A stretch of DNA of 43,774 nucleotides from Arthrobacter sp. H5 (GTDB lineage Bacteria; Actinomycetota; Actinomycetes; Actinomycetales; Micrococcaceae): NCBI RefSeq assembly GCF_000520595.1, contig NZ_KI914980.1:7369-51142 (forward strand), in the 5' to 3' direction. Of the stretch, positions 26,600-34,129 are shown piece by piece; the first letter of the stretch is position 1; the number at the start of each line of letters is the position of its first letter. Made by a program: the position numbers and the translations under genes. Below the pieces are notes generated by a model. That model searched no databases and had not been told where the DNA came from. It saw nothing but the letters and a program-made list of their open reading frames with translations.

Positions 26600-27475
26600 T
26601 TATTTGCCGGACAGCTGGTTGATCAGCTTGAAGAGGCCGGAGTGGTCCAGTCCGCCATCACCCGTGTTGACGAGTGAGGCAACCAACTGCGCGACGACGG
26701 CACCCAGTGGGGTGGCGACGCCAGCTTCGCGTGCGGCTGAGGTGACAATGCCGAGGTCTTTGTGGTGGAGAGCTAGTCGGAAGCCGGGGTCGAAGTTGCG
26801 GTCGAGCATCTTCTGACCCTTCTGGTCGAGCACCTTGGAGCCGGCGAGTCCGCCGCCAAGGACCTTGAGGGCGGCGTCGGTGTCCACGCCGTAGGCCTCA
26901 AGGAAGACGATTGCTTCGGACAGGACGCCGATGTTGACGGCGACAATCAGCTGGTTGGCGGCCTTGACGGTCTGGCCAGAGCCGGAAGGGCCCACGAGGA
27001 CAACTGTTTTGCCCACGACGTTGAGAATTTCCTCGGCTGCTTCGAAGTCTTCCTTTGTTCCGCCGACCATGATCGAGAGGACGCCGTCGATCGCGCCCTG
27101 CTCGCCGCCGGATACGGGTGCGTCGAGCGGCCTGATGCCCGCTTCAAGCGCCTGAGTGGCGAGCTCCGCGGCCACGTCCGGGCGGATGCTGCTGGCGTCG
27201 ATCCACAAAGTACCCTTTTTCGCGTGGGCGAAAACGCCGTCGTCCCCGCGCACCACACCCTCAACGTCCGGCGAGTCGGGCACCATGGTGATGACGACGT
27301 CGGCATCCTTGACTGCGTCGGCGATGCTGGCGGCTGCTTTACCGCCTTCCGCAGCGAGCTTGTCCATTTTGTCTTTGCTGCGGTTGAAGCCGGTGACGGC
27401 GTGGCCGGCCTTGACCAGGTTGATAGCCATGGGCAGGCCCATGATCCCGAGTCCGATGACTGCAACGTTTGTCAT
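26600..27475 (-). CDS. glxR: 2-hydroxy-3-oxopropionate (tartronate semialdehyde) reductase
   Basis: This 291-residue beta-hydroxyacid dehydrogenase has the NAD-binding motif [10 protein letters not shown] at residues 8-17. The substrate loop [11 protein letters not shown] is at about residues 119-129 and the catalytic Lys at about 171 in [14 protein letters not shown]. The HHKDLGI block near the end is typical of the family. It reduces tartronate semialdehyde to glycerate. It sits between hyi and gcl in the operon. A long hairpin (27501-27562) lies just upstream of its ATG, inside the operon, which could reduce or buffer read-through from hyi. Confidence 0.94.
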   Translation of the reverse strand: MTNVAVIGLGIMGLPMAINLVKAGHAVTGFNRSKDKMDKLAAEGGKAAASIADAVKDADVVITMVPDSPDVEGVVRGDDGVFAHAKKGTLWIDASSIRPDVAAELATQALEAGIRPLDAPVSGGEQGAIDGVLSIMVGGTKEDFEAAEEILNVVGKTVVLVGPSGSGQTVKAANQLIVAVNIGVLSEAIVFLEAYGVDTDAALKVLGGGLAGSKVLDQKGQKMLDRNFDPGFRLALHHKDLGIVTSAAREAGVATPLGAVVAQLVASLVNTGDGGLDHSGLFKLINQLSGK

Positions 27476-27500
27476 TGTGCTGTTCCTTAGGTTAATTTGT

Positions 27501-27562
27501 CATCGAGTGAGCAGAAATAACCGTTTTCCATCAGAAAAGGCGTCATTTCTGCACACTCGATG
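27501..27562. repeat. Long-stem hairpin inside the glyoxylate operon
   Basis: Arms 27501-27518 and 27545-27562 pair over 18 positions with one mismatch, and the inner bases can extend the stem with a bulge. The outer arm begins CATCGAGTG, close to the arm start of the hairpin at 22212. It separates hyi from glxR, both on the minus strand, so it may be an attenuator, an mRNA-stabilising structure or a scattered repeat. Confidence 0.75.
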
Positions 27563-27575
27563 GGGTGAGTGGTGC

Positions 27576-28364
27576 TTAGCGGCCAGCTGGCTGGCGGATG
27601 GCCCAGGCGAATGCTTCCTCGCGAGCGGTCTTGTATTCGAGGCCAACTGGACCGTCGTAGCCGAGTTCGCGGCTGCGGGCGATCCAGTCACCGAGGGGCA
27701 ACTCGCCGCTGCCGGGGGCTCCGCGGCCTGGTGCGTCGGCGATCTGGATGTGGCCAAAGTCCTTGGCATGGTTCTCGATAACGCTTGGGACGTCGTCGCC
27801 GTTGACCGCCAGGTGATAGAAATCCGCGAGCAGCTTGATGTTGCTTTTCCCTGTTTTCTGGATGACGTTCAGCGCATCCTGGGCTGTCTTCAATGGATAC
27901 TTTTCCGCGCCGCTGACGGGTTCCAGAAGGACAGTTCCTTGTATTGGAGCAACGGCTTCCGCGGCGAGAACCAGGTTTTCGACGGCGACGGCGTCCTGGT
28001 CCGCTGCGCTGACGCCTTCAATCCGGTTGCCGTACAGCGCGTTGAAGGCCTTGCAGCCCAGGCGTTCCCCGATGCCGGCTACCACGGGGATGTTGGCCCG
28101 GAACTCATCGCTGCGTTCCGGCCAGGACACCAAACCGCGGTCCCCGCCGGGCATGTCGCCGGCGTTGAAGTTGAGACCGGTGAGCTGGACACCGGCGTCG
28201 GTGATGGCTTTCTCGAACTCGGCGATCTCAGCTTCCGTCGGCGTTGAGGTGGCGAAGGGCCACCAAAACTCGACGGCGTCAAAGCCCGCCTTCTTCGCTG
28301 CGGCCGGGCGTTCCAACAGGGGCAGTTCGGTGAGGAGTATGGAGCAGTTCACGGTGTACGTCAT
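27576..28364 (-). CDS. hyi: Hydroxypyruvate isomerase
   Basis: This 262-residue TIM-barrel isomerase starts MTYTVNCSILLTELP and has the family blocks GFDAVEFWWPF, GLNFNAGDMPGGDRG and VLLEPVSG with the metal-binding Glu. HIQIADAPGRGAPGSGEL precedes the C-terminal GLEYK. It interconverts hydroxypyruvate and tartronate semialdehyde. ATG at 28364 is taken over longer in-frame starts, which read into the promoter region. It is the first gene of the hyi-glxR-gcl-glxK-allB operon. A possible IclR-type operator lies 26 bases upstream of its start. Confidence 0.93.
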   Translation of the reverse strand: MTYTVNCSILLTELPLLERPAAAKKAGFDAVEFWWPFATSTPTEAEIAEFEKAITDAGVQLTGLNFNAGDMPGGDRGLVSWPERSDEFRANIPVVAGIGERLGCKAFNALYGNRIEGVSAADQDAVAVENLVLAAEAVAPIQGTVLLEPVSGAEKYPLKTAQDALNVIQKTGKSNIKLLADFYHLAVNGDDVPSVIENHAKDFGHIQIADAPGRGAPGSGELPLGDWIARSRELGYDGPVGLEYKTAREEAFAWAIRQPAGR

Positions 28365-28389
28365 TGTGGTTCTCGGCTTCCGTTTATGA

Positions 28390-28404
28390 TTCCGTATTGT
28401 GGAA
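28390..28404. promoter_or_regulatory. Possible IclR-type operator before hyi
   Basis: TTCCGTATTGTGGAA has inverted TTCC/GGAA arms around a 7-base centre, the general layout of IclR-family boxes (AllR and IclR control glyoxylate and allantoin genes in other bacteria). It lies 26 bases upstream of the first gene of the glyoxylate operon. No IclR-family gene is in the window, so the regulator is inferred. Confidence 0.45.
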
Positions 28405-28467
28405 GTAAGTTTCTGTCTAATGAAATAGTAGGGGAAGGGTGTGGTGGCCGTCAACCGTCCTCGGCAC

Positions 28468-28533
28468 AGAAAATGCCCGGAGGTTCAGGTTCGCCGGTTC
28501 GAAACGTCGGGCCTGCAACTCCGGGCAGTTTCT
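28468..28533. terminator. Long-stem hairpin after the AbiEi-like gene
   Basis: Arms 28468-28493 and 28508-28533 pair at 23 of 26 positions (two as G-U) around a short loop. The outer arm reads AGAAAATGCCCGG and AGAAACTGCCCGG in the two orientations, like the hairpin at 30818. It lies 21 bases downstream of the ancestral end of the AbiEi-like gene, so it is likely that gene's terminator. Confidence 0.75.
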
Positions 28534-28553
28534 GGGGAGTGCTACGCAGCCCG

Positions 28554-29537
28554 TCAGGCAGCAAGCCGGCCATCGGCCCTGCGCAGCGCAGCGAGGATGC
28601 GTCCCTTGAGACCCGCCTCGTCGAAGAGGTCCTTCCATTCGATGCGGATAAACGTCTAGCCTTCCTCCGTCAGGGCCTTTTTACGCCTCCGCTCCTGAAA
28701 GAGCACCTCGTCGGTTGGCGCGTAATAGAAGTACTTGGTTCTCCCGTCAAACTCGAGCGCTACCCGGGGAACCGTCAAGATGCGCGCGTGGATTTCTTCT
28801 TTCTGTTCCGGCCAGGCGAAATCCAGGCGGTGTGCGCCATGCCGGGTGGACACTGCCCACTGCTGCACGGGCATAGGCAGACGCATTGACCGTATGACAT
28901 TGAGCGCAAGAGTTTCTCCCGGCGACTCGGAAAGTGCGCTCGCGTTCGCAACGACCTTCCGGGCACGATGAACACCCTTGTGCCCGGTCAGGCTGCTGAT
29001 GATTTTCAGCATGACCGACCTGTCTGCTCCGGTCCACAACGCATGCTCAGCAATGACCAGCGCTTGCTTGTGCGGCATGATTCTGGCGCAATCCACCACA
29101 GTCCTTTCCACGCTCGTGACCCGAAGCCCGGCTTTGCGGATCACCTCGAAAGGCTGCAAGAGCGCGCTGTAATTCCGCACATGCCCTGCGTTGCTGGAGT
29201 CGGAAACGTTCGACACGGAGGTGATGTGAACGAGGGAGTCAACCTCCCACAGATGGAGCTTGTGCACACGGGCCGCCGAAGTGTGGCTGTAGGTCCTGTC
29301 CCACACCCCGCGGGCCGCCGTCGAGTGCCTGTGTGCGTACAGCATATGTGGCGCTTTAGCCTCTGCGGAGAGCTTGTTCCAATACTTGCTATGGAAATAG
29401 CATCCCCTGCGCAGCCGAATGAGCTGTCCCGACCTGACCAGCGACTGGATGTTTCTGTCGGTGAGTCCGCGGTCTTTTAAAGTGGCTGTGAGCCACAGGA
29501 TCTTACGATCCGTGAGCCAGGCAGGCGAGGTCATCAC
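28554..29537 (-). pseudogene. AbiEi-like antitoxin-domain protein with nuclease-like C-terminus, cut by an amber codon
   Basis: The open part (29537 down to TAG at 28656-28658, 293 residues) begins with a winged-helix AbiEi-like domain (LTDRNIQSLVRSGQLIRLRRGCY) and ends VALEFDGRTKYFYY ... FQERRRKKALTEEG. The next codon is TAG, but the same frame continues as TFIRIEWKDLFDEAGLKGRI and ends at TGA 28554-28556. Family members read EGW-V-R-EW here, so TGG has become TAG. The downstream 33 codons remain in frame and well conserved, which implies a recent change. The C-terminal half looks like a restriction-endonuclease-type fold (Vsr/DUF559-like). Such actinobacterial proteins have no established role. 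Confidence 0.75.
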
Positions 29538-29612
29538 TCAAGTGTGTGGCGCCGTCGTGCGTTGTAGTGGGAAAGATGCGCTATGTGGATAACCCGCCCG
29601 GAAGAGGATGGA

Positions 29613-29683
29613 ACAGACACTGCCGCGGAGCGCAGACTCGACGTTCCGAAACACCAGCCCTGCGTGTCAGGGCAGTTTTCTGT
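29613..29683. repeat. Degenerate hairpin related to the AACTGCC class
   Basis: ACAGACACTGCC (29613-29624) faces GGCAGTTTTCTGT (29671-29683) and an inner CGCA/TGCG pair exists, but the rest of the arms do not match. It lies between the divergent AbiEi-like and antitoxin genes and may be a decayed copy of the hairpins at 28468 and 30818. Confidence 0.4.
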
Positions 29684-29754
29684 ACAGGGGGCCAGCCGGA
29701 CCATGTAGTCAGGGTACAATTAGAGATGCAATGTAGCCACAAATTGGAGCTGTT

Positions 29755-30009
29755 GTGAGCATAGGAATCAGGGAACTGAAGGACCACCTCAGTCGGCACA
29801 TTGCCGAGGCGAGAGATGGAAAGTCGATCACCATCACTGAACACGGCAAGCCCGTAGCCCGGCTAGTGCCTCTTGAGGGCGAAGGGACACTGGACAAGCT
29901 GATCGCTGAAGGCGCCGTCACACCGTCAAGCAAACCAAAGCGGAAGGCCGGGGAGCCGTTGGATGTTGGAGCCTCGATCAGCGACCTCATATCCACACAA
30001 CGAGGATGA
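29755..30009 (+). CDS. Type II antitoxin, Phd/YefM family
   Basis: This 84-residue protein begins MSIGIRELKDHLSRHIAEARDGKSITITEHGKPVARLVPL, the N-terminal DNA-binding fold of Phd/YefM antitoxins. A disordered, charged C-terminal tail should bind and block the toxin. GTG at 29755 has GGAG five bases upstream, and TACAAT at 29715-29720 could be its -10 element. Its stop overlaps the toxin start by four bases (ATGA), the usual antitoxin-first order. It would bind its own promoter and neutralise the PIN toxin. Confidence 0.9.
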   Translation: MSIGIRELKDHLSRHIAEARDGKSITITEHGKPVARLVPLEGEGTLDKLIAEGAVTPSSKPKRKAGEPLDVGASISDLISTQRG

Positions 30010-30437
30010 TCGTCTACTGGGACTCGTCAGCATTTGTCCCGCTTTTGGTCAAGGAACCCGGGTCGGCCGCAAGTCGAAGACTCTGGGATGTTTCAGATAC
30101 CCCCGTGTCGACCAGACTCCTGTTCGTTGAGACCGCAGCAGCACTGCATCAAGCGCACCGGCTTCAGCGAATTACATCCGATCAGCTGCGTTCCGTACTT
30201 GTTGAGCTGGAATCATACTGGGACAGCTTTGCCGTTATCGCCCTCGATGACTCGCTCATGCGGCACGCGTCGGACCTTGCTGGAATGCACTCACTGAGAG
30301 GCTACGACGCCGTCCACTGCGCGGCCGGCCTGTCGGTGGGCGGTGACCCGAACGCCGTGGCAGCCTCCGACGACACCAAGCTGCTGTCCGCTTGGCAGTC
30401 CTCCGGCGTGAAGACCTTCACAACGCGGCCGGCATAG
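30006..30437 (+). CDS. PIN-domain ribonuclease toxin (VapC family)
   Basis: This 143-residue PIN-domain protein has the acidic metal site visible as Asp6 (YWDSSAF), Glu42 (FVETAAAL), Asp101 (GYDAVHCA) and Asp122/Asp123 (ASDDTKLL). The spacing fits VapC toxins, which cut specific RNAs such as tRNAs with Mg2+. It starts inside the last codon of the antitoxin gene. All catalytic residues are present, so the toxin looks active. The target RNA cannot be predicted from sequence. Confidence 0.92.
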   Translation: MIVYWDSSAFVPLLVKEPGSAASRRLWDVSDTPVSTRLLFVETAAALHQAHRLQRITSDQLRSVLVELESYWDSFAVIALDDSLMRHASDLAGMHSLRGYDAVHCAAGLSVGGDPNAVAASDDTKLLSAWQSSGVKTFTTRPA

Positions 30438-30559
30438 AGATGCCGTCCGCGCCGCCAGTTACGGCTGCATAAATTCCGAGACCGTGACCGGCCCTCAAGC
30501 ACCAGCCGGACAGCCCCGGAAAGTGCCCCAGGCAAGCTGCCCGTCAGAGCGGACCCCGC

Positions 30560-30802
30560 TGGCACATCCGCACCTTCACCGCGATGGAGGCCGCAGTCTA
30601 TGTGCGGCCGGGCGCAGTGCTTCCATGGGGCACGGTCTCTGATCGGCCTGAGTACAACTGGGCCTCGGAGATGAACTTCAATGCCTTCGCCGCAGAGGAG
30701 GGCCAACGCAGCATTGTGCGGGTTCCCTCACCCGACGGCAGCGTTAAGGCGTTTGAGGTGACCGTTCGCGGCGGCGAGGCGCACGCCGTCGTCGTCTCCT
30801 GA
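30560..30802 (+). pseudogene. C-terminal remnant of a GH31 alpha-xylosidase-like gene
   Basis: About 80 codons end at TGA 30802. The frame reads WHIRTFTAMEAAVYVRPGAVLPWG, like the block after the GH31 barrel (VYVRPGSVLP). A beta-sandwich-like tail with VRVPSPDGSVKAFEVTVRGG follows. No catalytic region is present: 30438-30559 between vapC and this piece carries nothing recognisable. It lies next to xylA, which fits loss of an alpha-xylosidase from a xylose/xyloglucan locus. A short independent protein from ATG 30584 cannot be excluded. Confidence 0.5.
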
Positions 30803-30817
30803 TCCGCGCTTTCACAC

Positions 30818-30878
30818 AAACTGCCCTTGATTGCAGGCCCGCCGTTTTAAACAGCAGGCCTGCAATCAAGGGCAGTTT
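30818..30878. terminator. Perfect long-stem hairpin terminator at the 3' end of xylA
   Basis: Arms 30818-30839 and 30857-30878 form a perfect 22-bp stem with a 17-base loop containing GTTTTAAAC. The arm begins AAACTGCCCTTG. It lies 18 bases beyond the xylA stop and 16 bases after the convergent GH31 remnant, so it can stop transcription from both sides. Confidence 0.88.
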
Positions 30879-30895
30879 CCAGGCGAGCCAGACCG

Positions 30896-32086
30896 CTAGC
30901 CGCGGGCGCCCAGCAGGTGCTCCATAGCCAGCTGGTTCAGCCGGACAAAAGCGAATGAACGCTCACCCGCGGCATTGGCGTCGAAGTCCTCGAACGCAGA
31001 AGTGTCCGCCAGCAGATCCGCGGTTGTCTCACCTGCAGCCAACGTGGGCTCGCCGAGTTCGATGACGCCGGACACCTTGAGTGCCTCCTGCACCTCTGCA
31101 TCGGCCCGGAAGGCGAGCGCGCGTTCCTTGAGCAGCAGGTACATGGACATGTTCGCCTTGGCCGATTCCCACACTCCGTCATACCCGTCGGTGCGTGAGG
31201 GCTTGTAGTCGAAGTGGCGGGGGCCGTCATACTTTGGGCCACCGTTGGGAAATCCGTTCTCCAGCAGGTCCACCGTAAAGAACGCGCTGGTCAGATCCCC
31301 GTGACCAAACACGAGGTCCTGGTCATACTTGATGGACTTCTGTCCGTTGAGGTCAATGTGGAAGAGCTTTCCTGCCCACAGTGCCTGCGCAATCCCGTGG
31401 TTGAAGTTGAGTCCGGCCATCTGCTCGTGACCGGTTTCAGGGTTGACGCCAACAATGTCTCCGTGCTCAAGCTCGGCGATGAAGGCAAGTGCATGGCCCA
31501 CGGTCGGAAGGAAGATGTCTCCGCGCGGCTCGTTGGGCTTGGGCTCCAATGCCAGGCGAAGGCCGTAACCCTTGTCCTTGATGTAGGCGGCTGCTGTGTC
31601 CACGCCCTCCTTCATCCGGTCCAGCGCCGCGGCGAAATCCTTGGAGCCGTCATACTCAGCACCTTCGCGCCCGCCCCACATGACAAAGGTCTCGGCACCG
31701 AGCTCGGCGGCAAGATCGATGTTGGCCAGCACTTTCCGCAGCGCGTACCGCCGGATAGAGCGGTCATTGCTGGTGAAGCCGCCGTCTTTGAAGACCGGGT
31801 GGCTGAACAGGTTGGTGGTGACCATGGGTACTTTCAACCCGGTGGCATCCAGTGCTTTCCCGAAGTCGGTCAGGATGGTTTTGCGCTCCTGCGCGCTGGC
31901 ATCGAAGGGAATCAGGTCATTGTCGTGAAACGTGATGCCGTAGGCGCCGATCCCGCTGAGCTGATGCACTGCTTCTACCGGGTCGAGCGGTGACCTGGTG
32001 GCCACGCCAAAGGGATCGTTTCCGGTCCAGCCTACGGTCCAGAGACCAAACGTGAAGCGGTCGGACGCTGTGGGTGTGAGTGTCAT
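30896..32086 (-). CDS. xylA: Xylose isomerase
   Basis: This 396-residue class I xylose isomerase is of the short actinobacterial type. Active-site residues fall at the same numbers as in Streptomyces/Arthrobacter enzymes: His54 and Asp57 (TFHDNDL), Glu181 and Lys183 ([12 protein letters not shown]), Glu217 and His220 (NPETGHEQ). It interconverts D-xylose and D-xylulose (and glucose and fructose) with two divalent metal ions. It is divergent from the ROK regulator gene, and two operator-like palindromes lie in the shared promoter. No xylB (xylulokinase) is seen nearby. The protein looks intact. Confidence 0.97.
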   Translation of the reverse strand: MTLTPTASDRFTFGLWTVGWTGNDPFGVATRSPLDPVEAVHQLSGIGAYGITFHDNDLIPFDASAQERKTILTDFGKALDATGLKVPMVTTNLFSHPVFKDGGFTSNDRSIRRYALRKVLANIDLAAELGAETFVMWGGREGAEYDGSKDFAAALDRMKEGVDTAAAYIKDKGYGLRLALEPKPNEPRGDIFLPTVGHALAFIAELEHGDIVGVNPETGHEQMAGLNFNHGIAQALWAGKLFHIDLNGQKSIKYDQDLVFGHGDLTSAFFTVDLLENGFPNGGPKYDGPRHFDYKPSRTDGYDGVWESAKANMSMYLLLKERALAFRADAEVQEALKVSGVIELGEPTLAAGETTADLLADTSAFEDFDANAAGERSFAFVRLNQLAMEHLLGARG

Positions 32087-32113
32087 GGTGTGCTCCGCAC
32101 TGAGTCAAAAATA

Positions 32114-32211
32114 ATATGTTTGCGTCAACAACATATAGCGATAAACCCACGAGAGTCAATCCCCTGAAGTCAGGAAATGCAGGGAAATGGTATGTTGTTT
32201 CTGAAAACTTA
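32114..32211. promoter_or_regulatory. Two XylR (ROK) operator candidates in the xylA-xylR promoter
   Basis: Site one (32114-32136) has perfect arms ATATGTT and AACATAT with a 9-base spacer. Site two (32191-32211) has TATGTT and AACTTA with the same 9-base spacer. The layout resembles Gram-positive XylR boxes (TTNGTTT ... AAACNAA). Site one is 28 bases from the xylA start and site two is 34 bases from the xylR start, so each could control one gene. Confidence 0.65.
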
Positions 32212-32244
32212 TACACCGATCCGACGAGCCCAGAGGGGGTCCGC

Positions 32245-33429
32245 ATGAACCGTCCGGACCGGGCAAGCGGATCGGAAAGCCTCCGCAGGAGCAATCTCTC
32301 CACGCTCCTGACAGCCCTACACAGGACCGGTCCGCAGACCAGAGCCCACCTCACCAGGCTGACCGGACTGACCCGGTCCACCATCGGCGCCCTCGTCGCG
32401 GAACTCACTGCACTGGACCTTGCCTACGAAACCGAAGCTCCCGAGGCCGGACGGGTGGGACGGCCCAGCCCCCTGGTCCACGCGAACGAGCAGGTGACCG
32501 CCATTGCGGTGAACCCCGACGTCGACGCGGTCACAGTGGCTTTGGTGGGACTGGGCGGCCAAGTGAAGCGGAAGGTGCGCTACGACGCTGTGAATGTTCC
32601 CTCCGTGGCGGAAGCGGTAAACATCACCAAGGCGATTGTCGAGGGAATGCAGACGGAGGCCAACCGCCCAAGCCTGATTGCCGGCGTCGGGCTTGCCATC
32701 CCAGGCCTGGTGCGCACCCTGGATGGCCACGTCCTGACTGCCCCACACCTGAAGTGGAGTGATGAGCCGGTGGCATCCCGCTTCGCCAAAGCGCTGGGGA
32801 TGGACGTCAAAGCCGCCAATGATGCCTCACTCGGGTCTTTGGCCGAGAGTACCTACGGGGCTGCAAGCGATGCCTTCCATGCGATCTACCTGAACGGAAG
32901 CGCGAGCGGAATTGGTGGGGGCGTGGTTGCGGCAGGGCTTCCGCTGCGCGGGGCATCCGGATATGCCGGCGAGCTTGGTCACGTGCTGGTCAACAGTGTG
33001 GGCTCGCCCTGCTACTGCGGGCGCACCGGCTGCCTCGAAACCGAAGTCAGCCTGGAGCGGTTGCAGGAAGCATTGGATGTGGGACGTGCCAGTCCCGACG
33101 AGCTCGAGCGGGCTTTATCGGGGAACTTATCTCTTGCAGCGCGCAAGGAGGTGGAGCGGCAACTCGATTTCCTCGCGGTGGCGGCCAGTGACCTCATCAA
33201 CGTTTTCAACCCGGAAGTGATAGTTCTGGGCGGCTTCCTCGGTCTGCTGTTTGACGCTGCGCCGGAGCGGCTGCTGGGCGCCGTGCGGGAGCAACCTATC
33301 GGAGGGTTGGGCCGGGAGGTCCGGATCGAGCGTGCTGCCCTCGGGGCGGATCTGGTCCTCATCGGAGCCGCAGAGCTGGCGTTCGCCGACCTGCTGGCCA
33401 ATCCTCACCGCATCGCCCTTCCCGGGTGA
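32245..33429 (+). CDS. xylR: ROK-family transcriptional regulator, xylose repressor type
   Basis: This 394-residue protein has an N-terminal winged helix (SNLSTLLTALHRTGPQTRAHL-type, with LTGLTRSTIGALVAELTAL as the recognition part) and a ROK sugar-kinase-like domain. Blocks visible are GVGLAIPGLVRT, AANDASLGSLAE and GYAGELGHV. The zinc motif CYCGRTGCLE is at residues 256-265. ATG at 32245 follows GAGGGGG; longer in-frame starts would run through the operators and are rejected. It is divergent from xylA, and xylose is the likely inducer. Confidence 0.9.
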   Translation: MNRPDRASGSESLRRSNLSTLLTALHRTGPQTRAHLTRLTGLTRSTIGALVAELTALDLAYETEAPEAGRVGRPSPLVHANEQVTAIAVNPDVDAVTVALVGLGGQVKRKVRYDAVNVPSVAEAVNITKAIVEGMQTEANRPSLIAGVGLAIPGLVRTLDGHVLTAPHLKWSDEPVASRFAKALGMDVKAANDASLGSLAESTYGAASDAFHAIYLNGSASGIGGGVVAAGLPLRGASGYAGELGHVLVNSVGSPCYCGRTGCLETEVSLERLQEALDVGRASPDELERALSGNLSLAARKEVERQLDFLAVAASDLINVFNPEVIVLGGFLGLLFDAAPERLLGAVREQPIGGLGREVRIERAALGADLVLIGAAELAFADLLANPHRIALPG

Positions 33430-33453
33430 AGATCTACCGAGGAAAATTCGAGC

Positions 33454-33894
33454 TTAGCCGGGTACCCGGTCCGCAAGAGAGCGGGCCCGTATCAGCAGAA
33501 CCGCAGACGGAGTGACCTTGCCGTTCAAGTAGGTAGACAGGCGTGACGGTGAACTTCCCAGCCGCCGGGCAAACTCTGAGCGCTTCAACCCGCTGGCAGC
33601 GAAATATCGGCGCAGCTCTGCAGCCACCGCATCCTTTTCCGCTTGTTCGGATCGCCCGACAGCCTCACCGGCGAGGCGGCTGAACAGGTTCGCAATTGCA
33701 TTGTCCTCCAGTGCTTCGACTACTTCGGCAAGCTCCGCCGCGACCTTACCCCGCGGATCACCATCCAGGGCGCGGGAGACGCGTCGCCAATGCTCGATGT
33801 TTCCACGCTCGAGGGCGGTAAGCAGGCCTTCGAAACCCCATTGCTCTACCGGCGCCTCCGGGGACATGTCCAGGTTCCTGAACTTCAGCACCAA
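33454..33894 (-). CDS. Helix-turn-helix (Xre-like) protein, possible antitoxin
   Basis: This 146-residue protein has an N-terminal helical region (EQWGFEGLLTALERGNIEHWRRV) and a C-terminal HTH reading GLKRSEFARRLGSSPSRLSTYLNGKVTPSA, about residues 103-132. The TTG at 33894 (or the next codon, GTG) follows GGAGAGGAG by six bases. That ribosome site overlaps the end of a tiny upstream frame at 33898-34008. An HTH behind a small partner gene is common in toxin-antitoxin loci, but no known toxin fold is recognised. The gene sits between xylR (convergent) and the esterase gene (divergent). Confidence 0.65.
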   Translation of the reverse strand: MVLKFRNLDMSPEAPVEQWGFEGLLTALERGNIEHWRRVSRALDGDPRGKVAAELAEVVEALEDNAIANLFSRLAGEAVGRSEQAEKDAVAAELRRYFAASGLKRSEFARRLGSSPSRLSTYLNGKVTPSAVLLIRARSLADRVPG

Positions 33895-33897
33895 TTG

Positions 33898-34008
33898 CTA
33901 CTCCTCTCCCCGAACCATACGGACGGCGAGATCCTGGCAGACCTGTACGGTCTTGGACCAGTCCTGCCACTTCGCGGTCAGCACAAATTGAATCGTCTCA
34001 ATAATCAA
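33898..34008 (-). CDS. Possible small protein upstream of the HTH gene
   Basis: A 36-codon frame begins at TTG 34008 and ends at TAG 33898. The sequence is amphipathic (ETIQFVLTAKWQDWSKTVQ, then DLAVRMVRGEE) and reads like a real short helical protein. Its last codons form the ribosome site of the HTH gene. The frame stays open upstream for about 30 more codons but offers no standard start. No family is recognised. Coupling to the HTH gene suggests a two-gene unit; it may also be a leader peptide or chance. Confidence 0.35.
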   Translation of the reverse strand: MIIETIQFVLTAKWQDWSKTVQVCQDLAVRMVRGEE

Positions 34009-34129
34009 CTCGGGCTCAGCCGGACCTCTTGAGAGGATTCCTCGGGCTAGCGTTTGTGTAATAGTGTGATCTGGAATGCTTTCCTCTCGCGGGCCTCAGG
34101 TGGGTTACAACGATGCAAAGGATGTGCCC

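Noticed and set aside
28490-28515. T-loop-like GGTTCGAAAC suggesting a tRNA gene
   Set aside because: It falls in the loop zone of the 28468 hairpin; no acceptor or anticodon stem can be drawn around it.
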